Source: Isoetes taiwanensis
Lineage: Eukaryota; Streptophyta; Lycopodiopsida; Isoetales; Isoetaceae
NCBI GenBank assembly: GCA_021234155.1
Contig: JAJEKV010000014.1
Span: 7,703,563 to 7,767,562, forward strand
Direction: 5' to 3'
DNA length: 64,000 bases
Shown here piece by piece: positions 1 to 11,690 of the stretch; the stretch's first letter is position 1; each line of letters starts with the position of its first letter. The notes beneath the pieces were generated by a model. It saw nothing but the letters and a program-made list of their open reading frames with translations, was not told where the DNA came from and made no database searches. The translations under genes and the position numbers were made by a program.

Positions 1-1904
1 GTAATCCAATTGCTATGAAAGATATTCTTGTTTTTCACGTAAATCTTGCATCTCTGAGTTCATGGGTTTCTGAGTTCATGGTTTGCTCTTGTTATATCTG
101 ATTTTCTTGAGCTGTGTTGCACCTCTGAGTTCATAGATTGCTTTTGTTTTGTCTATTTCTTTTTTGTAGCTTTTTCGATTTTGCATAGTACAGGAGTTTG
201 AGTGGATGGTTTGTAGTCTATTGAGAAAGTGAGCAATGCTGAGAAGGACCTTTGATAGGCTTTGTTCTCTACATGCTGTAATTTGATGCATATAATTCGT
301 CTTGCAATTGGTTCTAGATTAAGCAAAGAGCCCCTTGGTGATTGGAAGTTACTGGTTGCTATATTTCTCCAGTTTGCAATCTCTTCAAAGCTTTGACCAT
401 GTTCTTAGTCTTGTAGTTACCTGGCAGCAGCATTGCTATTTGACTGGCCATGTCTTGTTCTTTTATCGGGTCTATTGGCTAATTTTGGGAAGCTTCTTTT
501 CATACAGCCTTCATATTTAATTTGTGTTCTGATCTGCATGTGATAGCTCTTCGTGCTAGAATGTTTTTCCAAGTTTATTTTGGTCAAAGGTTTATGTATA
601 TGTCATAACTCTTATCAAACAGAAGACCTTTCTATGGGAGTAAGCCAAGGATGTACCAGATAAGGATGTACTGGTCTCCCTCTTCTTTGATTATATTTTC
701 TTAGGCATATCGTTCTTCTGGAGTGTGGTTCTTCTGGAGTGTGGACGGAAGTGCAACCCATCTTGTTCAAGGGTCTTGTGTCTAAACGGCTTTCTCTCTG
801 CAATATCTGCTTTGGAGCCCTTGCAAAAGGATTACGGACCCTTGGTTCTCTGAGACGTTGTCGTTTTGAGACTTGTACTTCATGAGATTTGTACTTCATG
901 AGGAGACTTGATAGTGCAGAGGGTTATTCAGATAAGAATGTGTCTATGCCCTTCCTTTTCCAGATCATCTTTCTTTAGGCATATGCCTCTTATGGAGTGG
1001 TCTTAATTGCAATTCATCTTCTTCATTGGTCTTGTAAAGCTTTCTATGTACAGGGATAGATGGAATCATCTTGCCAAAGGTATGTTTGTATAAGGTGTGG
1101 AGTGGACTGGATTGCAATTCGTCTCCTTCGATGGCCTTGCAAGGCTTTCTATGTACAAGGATAGATGAAATCATCTTGCACAAAGGTATGTTTGTCTAAC
1201 ATGAGCCCTTACGGCTTGTTATTAGCTTAGCAGGAGGAGAATCATGAAAAAGTTTGTCATAGCTTTCTTTTCTGCAAGGTTGCAAGAGGGGATAATTTGA
1301 GGTTATCTGGCTTGTGCCAAATGTAAGGCCATCATTTTGCTTAAATCTAGTTTTTAAAGGCTAATGAGTTTGTTCTAAAGGTATTCTCAGTTTGCTCTGT
1401 TTCATAATGTGATTTGAAGCCTTCAAATATCCTTAAATTTATAGAGTTTATCCTTAAAATTTTGAAAGGTGTTCTTTGGTCGGCGATAGGTTAGCTTGTT
1501 TTTTTGGAATATTGCTATACAACTTTCATATTTGATTTTCAACTTGGAATTATAGCTTGGTGTCCATTCTTGTGTTCCCCCCATTTTTTATTTAGCCATT
1601 TTAATTTGAAGGCTTGTTTTTTCATGTTGCACGTTGCAATTTCGCTAGCTTTTGTAGTTTCTATATTTGGTTGGTTCCATCTCTAATCCAGGTGCATATG
1701 TATAGCTTCACGCCATTTATCTCCCAACATTGTTTTGTCCAAAGTCTTGCTTTGCATACTATTGGCCCTAGCAGGTATGTGGAAGGGCATGGTTTGGTGG
1801 GAGTCGTGTAAGGAATCTGGTCTTATTGTGGGATGTTTGAATGTTTGGTCTTTGTGTAGACTAGGGTGGGGACATTTTTTTCTCTTCTTCATGGAATACC
1901 TCAC
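1..1904. other. Gene-poor T-rich region
   Basis: I see no coding region, RNA gene or recognisable transposon domain here. Open frames are short, lack splice-supported continuation and match no family I know. The only clear structure is the tandem duplication at 994-1195, annotated separately. Confidence 0.6.
994..1195. repeat. Two-copy tandem duplication, ~105 bp period
   Basis: The segment beginning GGAGTGG near 994 recurs at 1099. Both units share ATTGCAATTC, a CTTTCTATGTACA block and a GATAGATG..ATCATCTTGC block in the same order, with scattered substitutions. No function is suggested. Confidence 0.8.
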
Positions 1905-3901
1905 TTAGTAGTATGTACTTATGGTGCCGGTTCTCACAGCACTCTTCAACAGGGCATTGCAAGAAGGCTTCCCCCCGCACTGGACTACCAGTAGAGTTGT
2001 GCCCATATACAAAGCAGGGGACCCCCATAGCCCAACTATCGCACCATTATGGTCGGGCCTGTCTTTGCCAAGTTGCTTGCCGGATTCTTGAGCTACATTG
2101 ACACTTTGGGTGAGGATGGAAGTGCTGCTCACGCCACGGGGCTTCAGCCCCTAAGATTCTACTATTGACCATATCTTCACCTGCGAACACTCATAGAGGA
2201 TAGCAGAATCTAATCGACGCTTTAATCTCAGTTGCTTTTGTGGATTTCCCGCAGCGCTTTGACACGCTGCCGGGATAAGTTGTAGGGCCGGATTGAGACG
2301 ACTAGGGACCCCCCGTCGACTTGCAGAATGTTATATCTGCACTATAATGTAGGCTTGCTCCGCCGCTCTCACACCGCTTGTCGGGGAGCCTTATTAGTAG
2401 CATTGGGGTGCGTGGCTGCCTCTATCCCCGAAGCTTTCTACTTTGTACATTGACCAGCTAGAAGAATGGCTAGCCGAGTACTGGGAGGCGCCGATTGATG
2501 CACCACATAATCCCAAGAACTCATATATGCTGATGATGTTGACCGCTCGCATATACCCGAGGAGGACATGCACGCCACCGGATGCTTTGGACACTTTCCC
2601 GCCAATTCACTCGACATGAGAGTTAACTTGGCAAAGACAAGGCTTCTTTGGTCCCATCATCCCGCACTTCCACGCCTTCCCCTTATTTACCAAAGGGTGT
2701 AGTGGAGGTGGCCTGCCTTATAAGCATTTGGGCATTGACTTTTCTACTACCACACACCGATGCATCCATCAAAGTTACGGGTCACCGCAGGCCGAAAGCC
2801 CCGTATGCAATGCAAAACAACGATCACAAAGGCGTAGTCAGGATGCATGGGGTCACCAGCACACTTGTTCGTGGCCTTGGTTGAACCGTGCCCCTCCTCT
2901 ATGGGGCGTATGTGGGGGCCGATATCCCTCACCACTTGGAACAATCTAGAGCAGTACAGATACCTTCTTGGCCTTCTTGGTAACTGGAGAAATCCACGGT
3001 CCCATATCGATCTTGCTCCAGAGGCGGGCTTCCCTTCCATTACGAGGGTCATACTGAACGTCCACATTATTTACTTCCAGAAGGTGGTGGCTATGGATGA
3101 AGCCGCTGCCCAACCTTGCTTTGGTAGTACATATGGGGCCCCAGCCACTCAAAGCTTCTTTGAAAGACAAACAAGCCCTGGTTCCCGCTATGGAATGTGC
3201 AGCACACGTGATGTGGACCAAAGTCTGCATACACCAAGGAACGCTACGCCTTGAAGCAAAAGATTGGATGCTGCTTCCTTGGCCAAGCTTTGGGATCAAG
3301 CAGGCCCCTGTCACATGTCAAGGTGGCAAATTATCGACAGTTAATCCCATGCTCACTTAGGCCCACACCACTACTTCCGCGCACCCATCTACCCATGAAA
3401 AGCCGCCAGGTGATTGCCCATTCGCATTGCGGTGCACACCCACCTCCGGGCATTGAGACGGGGAGATGGATTCGGGAGCTGCGTGAGGGCGAGTCCGATC
3501 TGGTCCAATCGTGAGCCATTGAGGATGAAAGTCCGCATGTGCCGGGCTTTGTGCATTTGAGCATATCCGGGCTCGGTATGCTCGGTTAGTTGTGCCCCAT
3601 CGGGCCTTGCGTGAGCCATCGAAAGCGGCCTACAGCTGGCTTTGTTGGGATCATTACCTCGGGGAGGTAATGGATACGCCGAGTCAGTTATGCCCCCGTC
3701 CCGACATTAATCTCGTACTTGTGATTATGTATATAAGCGTGCGGTATGTCAAGATCCTTATTACTAAGGTTTTTCCCAAAACCTTCTGGCGGGGTTTTTA
3801 ATCCCGTAGTAATATCGCTCACGCTGCTCTCTTTGTACTTGGGTCCCATAGGCCAGTTGGTCTCCATGGACGATAAAATCATATTCTATTCTATTCTATT
3901 A
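1905..3901 (+). mobile_element. Degenerate non-LTR retrotransposon (LINE), copy 1
   Basis: Reverse transcriptase motifs appear in order but in shifting frames: VVPIYKAGDP (1995-2024), RTIMVGPVFAKLLAGFL (2040-2091), VAFVDFPQRFDTL (2231-2269, the FVDF-KAFD block) and LIYADDVD (2520-2543, the catalytic YADD box). Near 3,450 a segment reading IETGRWI matches the C-terminal region of the LINE at 62.8-63.6 kb, and the two copies are collinear from about 3,150 to the end. The 3' end has GGGTCCCATAGGCC..GGACGATAAAA followed by an (ATTCT)n tail at 3,881-3,901 instead of poly(A). Many frameshifts and stops mean it encodes nothing functional. The 5' boundary is uncertain. Confidence 0.88.
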
Positions 3902-6900
3902 TAATTTGGTTTTTAGGTATACTTTCTTTTTAGATTTGCAGATGCACACACGGTGCCCCCCGTTTTGTCCAGACCTTTTTGCTTCCAGTTACCCCTAATT
4001 TTCCATTGCATATTTCTCTTAGATTAATCTTGTTTAGTTCTGGACTGGAGTTAGGTTATTGTTTAGTATCTCGTAGTAGTTTCAAGCTTGATTGCCAATC
4101 GTTGTTTCCTTAGGTGTTCGAACATCTAGGGCTGCTTGCTTTGAGACGTATATTTGGATGTTGCAGATGAGCTTTATTAGCTTGCAAATTCGGGCATTAT
4201 AGTTTACATTTGCCAACTTCTAGTTGCACAGGCTCAACGTTTGCCTCCTTCAGTGTTGGGATGTGCAAGTCGAATCCCTTGTGGATAGCCAGGTGTTGAT
4301 GATTGACACATGCAGTTGTTTCCTCCCGCACTCATTACCTCTTGTTGGTACCAAGCGCCTTTCTTTTCATTGCATAGTTTACAGTTATGGTCTCCAAGAT
4401 TGCATTTTTCCTCCCTCACTCAGAGTTGTGGTCTCTAAGGTTGTGTTTTTCCACCTTCACCTTTTGAGTTTTGTTAAGCTTGTATGGAGGAGCTCGTACG
4501 TGGCCCTTTTTCAGTCGCTTTGTCTCTAACCACGGTGCCAATCGACGCGGTGTTAAGTCAATTCGAGCATTGGTGTTCCATTGTTGTTGGTTGAGTTCAA
4601 GCTTCGGAAAGTGTGGGGAGTTACCAGTGGACCTTCTTGGTAAGGTATTTTGTGAGTCCAGGTATGTTAGTTCATTAGCTTGCTTCACAAATTGATGGCT
4701 TGGCGATTGTTTTCTATTTGCCTCGCTCATGTGATTGAACTCCATTAGAATCGACGATATTAAGGATTTCATGCCAAATCTTTTTCGTGGATCACTTGAT
4801 GCTCGTCTTGCCTATGCTCCTATACATCTAAACGCACATTTGTTTGTTCGATGGATTGTCTTCATTGAGCTCTAGCAATAAGTTTCCTAAGGATAAACCT
4901 TGTTGACCATGGCGCGGACTTGGTTTAGATCTTAACACTGGCCCTTGTGCCTAGATAGATTGTGCTTTTTTAGGTGCGTATGTATTAAAGTTTTGGTAAT
5001 CTTTTCTTGTTTGCTATCCTCTTAGGCCTTCTATTAGCTCCCTCGATTAGGTCTCATATTAACTCCCTTGATTTTCCTTGCAGTGTTAGTCCACCTCTTG
5101 TCTTTTTGCGTTATTTTGGAGTTGTGGATATGATGTCTTAGGATTTTACTAGTCTAGTTTATCACAATTATTCTAGTCTCCATTTGTTGGTTAAGACTTG
5201 GTTTAAGTGATTTCTAGTCTCCATTTATTGGTCAAGACTTGGTTTAAGTGATTTCTAGAGTCCTATTTGTTCTATAATTTTTCTTTTTCACTCATTCCTA
5301 TTTCTTGATCTCATTTAATTTTGCATTCATTTGAAGTGCTATTCTTATTAGAAGTTTGATCTGGCATATCAGGTCCTTTGTTCAAGATTTTTATCCATGT
5401 TGGTTAATGCACTTGTGCATGTTTGGAGAGTGGTCTTTGGAGGTTTGGTCATGTCCCAATAGTTTTTGAGGTATCGTATTTAGGCTTGTTGTTTGGTGCT
5501 TTTGTTGTCCTAGTGCTGGGAATTGCCCAATTATCATTGCTCATATGTGCAATTTGTGCCTTGATCTTGTTTGCAACTACTAGTGGTTATTGTTTTGAGC
5601 ATATTTTAGTTTGAAATTTTATTTCGTTGCCGGAGGTTTGCATTTGGGAGTTGTATGCTCGCATCTCCTTTTATAGTTTTTTGGTCGTTGATATTTGCCG
5701 GTTTCAATTGATTTGGTTATCTTAGTTAGTGATGGTGTACTAGACAGTTATTCGACTCCCATTCTTTGTATTGTGAACTTATTCTTTAATTTAGGCTGAA
5801 GAGCTCTCTGTTGCATTCACCCCTCTTTTAGTATTCGTAGTTGTTTGGATCTGCTCTAGTGCATTTTTCGTTGCCTCCTTTGTTATTAAATGATATTGTA
5901 CCCTTATTCTTTAGTCATTCGATTTCCTGATTTTTTGCCTCTTTTTTCAGCATGGTTATTTGGTGGCATTGGTTGAGTGCAACTAGGCTCTAGAAGTATG
6001 ATTTATCTGCGTTTTGAGATTAGCAGATAAATCTGCTTCTTGAGGCTAGTTGATTGAGTTCCCCTTAGAGTATTTATAGCCTTTTGCATCTCGTTCATTT
6101 CATCAGCCGTCTTTGAGCCTCTCCCTTTATGGTCGCTTATCACCCTCCCCCCTCCCATTTTAAGTTGTTTAGCCCTGCGTTATTGAAATTTTCTTTAGTT
6201 GATGTCTTAGTTTCTCATATTGATTGTTTTGCTGTTGACTTCTTGATCTTGTTATGGTATCTTGCACTATGCATTTAGGGCTCTCATGCCATGCATTGCG
6301 GTTGGTGCAAGTCTCAAGTCTTGAGTGTTTGGATTTAAGTGGGTGGTAAGGCCTTTGTTGCAGTGCCTATTTTAGATGATGTTGATGGCCCTTGTGCCAT
6401 GGTGGTTGGCCCTCGTGTGTCAAGATGTGGTAGTCCTCGTGCCAAGATTGAGGTCCTCGTGCCAGGTGTTTTTCACTGTTTTCTTTCTGCAGATTTTGCT
6501 CGAGATGGATGTGGTTTTGAACTACTGACTATGTTGGTGTTCATAAGGATTCATTATGGACCAAGCATTTAGAGGATTTCATTCGAGTTTTGCTAGAGTT
6601 TTGGCATGTTGGGGTCGTGTTGGACATTAACGGTGGAGGCATATGATTCTTCATGTGAAACTTGTTGAGTTTGAAAATCTCTTTGTGGCACCTTGATGCC
6701 TTTTGTATGCCCAAAAAGGCCAGTGTGCATGAGGGATTATTGGAAGTGGTAGTATTTGTAACACTATTTTATAAATAAGGGGAGGGCCATATGGCTCGTT
6801 CATCATGGTTGTTTGGTGGCATTGATTGAGTGCAACTAGGCTCTAGAAACAAAGAAACAAGCTTCAGACAAGCAATTGAATAACAGAAGAAAAAGAAATG

Positions 6901-7224
6901 CTGGAGGGCACCATAACTTAGAAGTTCGTCCAAGTTATGTGGGATACGTGTGGCGTACACGTGTATAGGCTAGAATTGTACGAAATCAGGCATCTCGAGT
7001 TAGGCAACCCTACTTAAAATATGGCATTCCCATTAACGCATCCCAATTTTTGGGTTGCCCACACGGTAAATGGAGGGGTGAAATTGGAGATATGTCAAAT
7101 GGAAGGTGGAGATTTGTGGAGATAGCTGATTTGAGGGTTGCAATTAATATTTAAGAATAACCATGTTTGAAAGCACTAGCAGTTCGATGGAAATCATGCA
7201 GGGAAATATTAAAGGCAGATTTAG
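3902..7224. other. Noncoding region with small duplications and a possible LTR remnant
   Basis: No gene is supported. A ~44-bp block containing GTGCAACTAGGCTCTAGAA occurs at 5,951-5,994 and again at 6,804-6,847. The second copy lies about 35 bp after a TATA-like TATTTTATAAATAAGG near 6,766, a layout seen in LTR U3/R junctions, but no primer-binding site, polypurine tract or pol domain is visible. A ~40-bp direct duplication (TCTAGTCTCCATTT..) lies at 5,171-5,251. Around 6,385-6,470 the phrase CCTCGTG/CTTGTGCCA is repeated several times. Confidence 0.5.
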
Positions 7225-7317
7225 GTGGCATTTGCACCAATGAAAAGCTCTTACAGAGCTCTTTCCAGGGATATCTAATTTACCTATGTTTGGCCAAGAT
7301 TTAAAAGTGAAAATAGC
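7225..7317. repeat. Left partial unit of the ~182-bp satellite-like repeat
   Basis: The sequence CACCAATGAAAAGCTC..GAGCTCTTTCCAGGGATATCTAATTTACCTATGTTTGGCCAAG matches, in the same orientation, the units at 19.1-19.96 kb. The unit stops at 7,317 where the large transposon begins and resumes at 19,101, so the element split one unit. The last four bases, TAGC (7,314-7,317), are the left target-site duplication. Confidence 0.85.
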
Positions 7318-7342
7318 AAGTCGTATTTAATTAAATTGGGAC
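7318..7342 (+). repeat. Left terminal inverted repeat of the 11.8-kb transposon
   Basis: The terminus begins AAGTCGTATTTAATTAAA and continues TTGGGAC, then TCATTCC inward. It pairs with 19,076-19,100 with one mismatch. TAGC lies immediately outside. Confidence 0.9.
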
Positions 7343-7696
7343 TCATTCCATTCCCACTTTTTTTCGGAACCCTGTTAATTTACACAAAAAGGAGCACCCT
7401 GACCCGAAAACTATCCTTAATTCGAATTTTTGTCTGTAAGTATGCATCCAAGCTTTCTTCCAGTTTTCTCGGATAGCGAGTCGAGAACAAGAACAATGCA
7501 ATTCAAACAAAGGAAATTCATTAAAGATTGAAACCAAAGTTCTAGTCGAAAAAAAATTTTTATTAATAAATTGAATAGGTACAATGTATTTTACATCTGG
7601 ACGATAGACCATGGCGGTCTTCTTGGCCACTGATTACATCATCGTGGTAGGTGGTCCACCTTGGGGGATTAACTTGCGGCACTTCTTCATGCCGTC

Positions 7697-8075
7697 TCAG
7701 AAGCCTTGGGGGGCAACCTCAAGAGTGTGGAATGCCTCACGAGGAGGTGCCTCGAGCCACCGGCTGACCCGGTCCACCCGACTACTCCACTCTCCTCCAA
7801 ACTTTTCATCGAATATGCTCCTTCCCCAACCCTCGTGGATGTTATGCAATGCTTGCAAGATGCTTTGAGCTTTACGGGATGTCTCTAATTTCTTCTCCTC
7901 TTCTTTATCCCGAACGTGTGCATGGCGCTCGTGATGCATTCACGGCAACCTTATCCCAAAGTAGGGCAAGAGTGTAGCGTGAGCGGGAGGGATGTGCCGA
8001 GCAGGAATCTCTGCCGCCTTTGAGGGGATGCATTGCGTACACCGAGGCGGTCTCGTGATGCCCTGGGCAGTATGT
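7697..8075 (-). pseudogene. Unrecognised coding remnant at the transposon's left end
   Basis: On the minus strand one frame stays open across this stretch except for a single TGA at 7,940-7,942. It encodes a charged segment (HVRDKEEEKK) followed by a Trp-rich part with HEGWGRSIFDEKFGGEW and VSRWLEAP. I do not recognise the family. It lies downstream of the HAD-like exon on the same strand, separated by a gap holding three palindromes, so it may be a further 3' exon of that gene or a separate small gene. Whether the TGA is a true nonsense change or marks an exon boundary cannot be settled here. Confidence 0.4.
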
Positions 8076-8201
8076 AGGTTGCTTGGGATCACGACAATTA
8101 CGGTATCATTAGTCAAAACGAAGAAAAGAATGGTGAATTCAAAATACAATGGAGAACATTCATTCCATATAACCGCATTCATTCGCGTGGCAAGTAGTGT
8201 C

Positions 8202-8480
8202 TTTCTCGACTTGAGTCGAGAAAGGCCCGAAAAAGTCAAAGTACAACCATTCTCATTAGAATATGGCTGCATCCAATCACGGCGGAAGCATACAAATGGT
8301 TTCGATCAGCGAGAGTTCTTGATTGCCTTTCTCGACTCGCGAGTGAGAAAGGCCCAGAAACTCCAATGTACAACCATTATCATTATAGATTATGGTTGCA
8401 TCCGATCACACAAACAAACATACAAATGGTTTCATCAATGGGGACAAGCATGCCTTTCTCGACTTCATGAGTCGAGAAAG
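8202..8480. repeat. Palindrome cluster 1 (three copies)
   Basis: Imperfect copies of the core CTCGACTCGCGAGTCGAG flanked by TTT/AAA lie at 8,202-8,223, 8,327-8,353 and 8,454-8,480. Each is self-complementary, with centre variation (CTTGAG; CTCGCGAG with one arm shortened; CTTCATGAG). They fall in the noncoding gap between the HAD-like exon and the 7.7-8.1 kb coding remnant. Confidence 0.85.
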
Positions 8481-9462
8481 CCAGAAAAAAAGTCAATGTA
8501 CAAGTATATTCATTACAAAATATAGTACATTTCTTCACATTTCTTTACATGATTTACACAACTCGAAAATCTGAAAGCAGTGGTCACTCGTCTTGTTCAC
8601 CATAAAATTTCTTGTCCATAGCGTTCATGATCGCCCTGCTCTCTGGATCTGGTTCCTTGAGGCTCGGATAGTTCCTAATCACATCGCCACAAGAACGGCA
8701 AACAGGGATTCCGCCAAGCAGGAACGAGAGGAAAAAGACAACCACCTATCCGTTTCATACTCTTCTGGTCGATAACTCTTAGCAATGATTGTATTTTGCG
8801 AGTTATGATAGCACTTGTAGGCGGAGTCGTCTATGATCAGCGTGTTGTGTTTGCCAAAGTCCGGGAATTGTTCATAAACCATGTCCAGCCTTTTCACCAT
8901 AATAGACTTCCCCTTTGTGATGGCTGGATCGAGGTCTGACACATGCTCGACCCTTTCGTTTCCCCAAACAAACTTGAACTTCAAAACTGGAAGGCCGATA
9001 ACACCAAGGACATTGACAATATTTTTCTTTGCCATACAAGACTATATGGCCACTTCGAATCCCCGTTCCAGGCACCATTCAACAATTTCCTTTGCTCTAG
9101 GCCTCAGATACACGATTTTATGGTCATTTTTCGGCCGGGATCTGCGAGGTGTTAAGCTTCGGGGCGTCTTTATCGTGGTATCTGCAGCTAATACTCCATT
9201 GACGTCAAATATTACAAGCTTGGTGGGACCATCCGGATCCCGGTTGAGTTTGGCTCGACCGATTTCCCCTTGATCGGGATCCATATGCGGGATCATTATT
9301 TTTCAGCTTCTTTCTTGCGCGCCGGTGTCTTGCTCTTGATTGTCTTTGTTGAATGCGGTGTCCTCCTCGTGGATGTGAACCGCCACTAGATATTGTCAAA
9401 GATCCGAGTCGTTGACTTGGATGTCCCCTGAAATGATGAGAGACGTCGGATAGAAAAGCGGT

Positions 9463-9534
9463 TTTTTCGACTCGCGAAGTCGAGAATGAAAAAGTTAAAA
9501 GTCAGGAAAGGTTTTCGACTCGCGAGTCGAGAAA
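9463..9534. repeat. Palindrome cluster 2 (two copies)
   Basis: Copies at 9,463-9,487 (arms separated by an extra A) and 9,512-9,534 (perfect core CTCGCGAG) sit inside the putative intron between the linker exon and the HAD-like exon (9,428-9,557). Confidence 0.88.
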
Positions 9535-11249
9535 CACCGAAAACAAAGTGACTCACCTCAATCTCCAGATTCTCAAGAATTTGATCCGCAAACATTCAGC
9601 GTCCAAACCTTCGACATTCTCGTCTCCGTCATGTTTCTCTCCCTGGCTCTCAGGTTTGTCTTCGTCATCATCGTCCTTACTGCTTCCATTTGTCTTCCTC
9701 CCTTTGAAATGCTCATGAAGCAGATCCAAGTATGACCGAATGGTTTCAACTATGTCCTTATGTCCAACCACGGATATTGGTTTCATTCCATACAGCATAG
9801 CCCCCTGAGAGAACAGGCCATTCATGTACCACTCGCATACAATTTTATCTTCCTCGACCAAGCTGGTTATGAAGTACTTGATAACTCTTGGCCGGATAGG
9901 AATTCTATGTATTGGACCTGTCGCACCATCATTGCTGACTTTGTCCATCGATGGCACATCCTCCATAAATCTGCCGCCCTTCCAGGGTTCCATCTGCTCT
10001 TGAGAAATCATGAATTTGTCGAGATAATGATGTTCGCTAGACCACCACTTGTCCAGGTCTACAACCGATCTTGAAACTATATTGGCAAAGCTTGGTGCCT
10101 TCGGCAAGCCAAGTCTACACTCATGTTCAAGTTCGTATATGGAGTACAAGATCTTGTTGGTGAAGTTAATATCAGCTGCCCATTAGGAGACAGCAGTCGT
10201 CTGATTGCCCAACATGCAAAAGACAAGGAAACTGAAAGTATCCAGGTCGGTCATGTCCACACACGTCTTGTACCACTGCTCTATGTCAGCTTTGTCATAA
10301 AAAAGGGTGGGGTCTTCGTCTTCGATCATATTGATGGCAAATAGTGCCACGGGCCCAGGTGCCAGTTCCAGACCACCAAATCCCTTGTGTCCCAAGGTTA
10401 CCAGGAATGGAGGGGAGCTATCATCGGTCTTAAATGGGACCACCCCGAATCCAAGCTTCCTCTTCAGAATTGCCATAGCACGTTCAAGGAAGGGAAGGGT
10501 TTTGACGTTATGCTTGAGCTTGGTGTTGATGTAGGGTTGATATAGACGGTTCAACTCCTTCATGTCTTCCTCATCAAGGGCAGCCTTTTCCTTGTAATAA
10601 TCAAAGTCATGGAATTCATTGGAAGCAACATTGCAGAACTCCGTGATGCCTTCTTCCAATGCACGCCGTCTCTTTAGGACTGTGGCATAATCCTTTGCGT
10701 CCTTCATTTTTGAGCTTCTACTCTTCCTTAGCAGGATTGTTCCATCCAGGATTCTGCCCTGTAGATCAAGCATTTCCTTGTCGGTCAGGCCCTGTATCAT
10801 TTTCATAAATTGCCTGTCGAACAACTTTGGGTCCGGCCTGCATGGGAATTCTCCATTGCTGTCCTTCAGCTTGCCTCTTGTCCATTGAGCCCATATCTCA
10901 GTCCATTTCTCCCAGACCGCCTCAGTGCTAAGAATGAGGTCATATTGGTCTGAGAGAGATTCCCTGCCCTTTCTTGGTGTTCTCTTCTTCTTCTCCTCTT
11001 CATCCTCTCCCTCATCATCTTCCTGGCCTTCTAGCAGAACATATCTGCAGAGTTTCTCAAAGGTCTTCCACTTATCCGAGGGAGCCCTGTTTCCTTTAGG
11101 ATGCTGAGGACAACCCAATGCTTTCCACTGTTGCCGAGCGTGTATGATCTGGTCAGGATACGGGCTGCATTCAGTCAATGTCCCAATGTTAGAGCATGAA
11201 GGTATCTACTAACACCCGAAGTAAACACTAAATAGGAGGATGCAGGGGG

Positions 11250-11690
11250 TTTCTCGACTCGCGAGTCGAGAATACCCACAGGAAAGAAGAAAACATAGGA
11301 GAGTCCATGCCAGAGAGAAAGCATCGCGCATTCCCAAATCTTTGCTTTCACGCCTCTTCGAACGATGCAACTTAGGATATAAACTAAGCGACATTGCCCG
11401 AAGAGGCGGGGAAAGAAAGATTGAGAAGGCTCGATGCTTTTGCTCCTCAGCCATTAATCTCCAATGTTCTTTACCGCCCCGGGGTTTCTCGACTCGCGAG
11501 TCGAGAAAGTCCCTTGAATGTTTAATTTTCTTTTACTTCTTTGGGTTTTCTCGACTCGCGAGTCGAGAAAGCTCCGCATCCTTTGATTTTCTGTGTTCCC
11601 CTGGCTTTCTCGACTCGCGAGTCGAGAAACCCCAGTGATAATCGGGAAATGTTAGGATGCTAGGGCTTTCTCGACTCGCGAGTCGAGAAA
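11250..11690. repeat. Palindrome cluster 3 (five copies, four regularly spaced)
   Basis: Perfect or near-perfect 22-24-bp copies lie at 11,250-11,272, 11,485-11,508, 11,547-11,570, 11,606-11,629 and 11,667-11,690. The last four start 62, 59 and 61 bp apart with unrelated sequence between. All five lie in the putative intron between the linker exon and the ParB-like exon. This is the least degraded cluster. Confidence 0.93.

Noticed and set aside
5951-6849. Two copies of a block ending CTAGGCTCTAGAA with a TATA-like motif, suggesting paired LTRs
   Set aside because: Similarity covers only ~44 bp; there is no primer-binding site, polypurine tract, target duplication or pol domain between or beside them.
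9042-10185. In-frame TAG and TAA as programmed readthrough or recoded codons
   Set aside because: Frameshifts elsewhere in the same gene make ordinary pseudogene decay the simpler reading.
11485-11690. Four near-identical 24-bp repeats with ~36-bp unique spacers, resembling a CRISPR array
   Set aside because: The repeats are full palindromes, lie in a plant transposon intron, occur elsewhere with irregular spacing, and no cas gene is near. This is a dispersed palindrome family.
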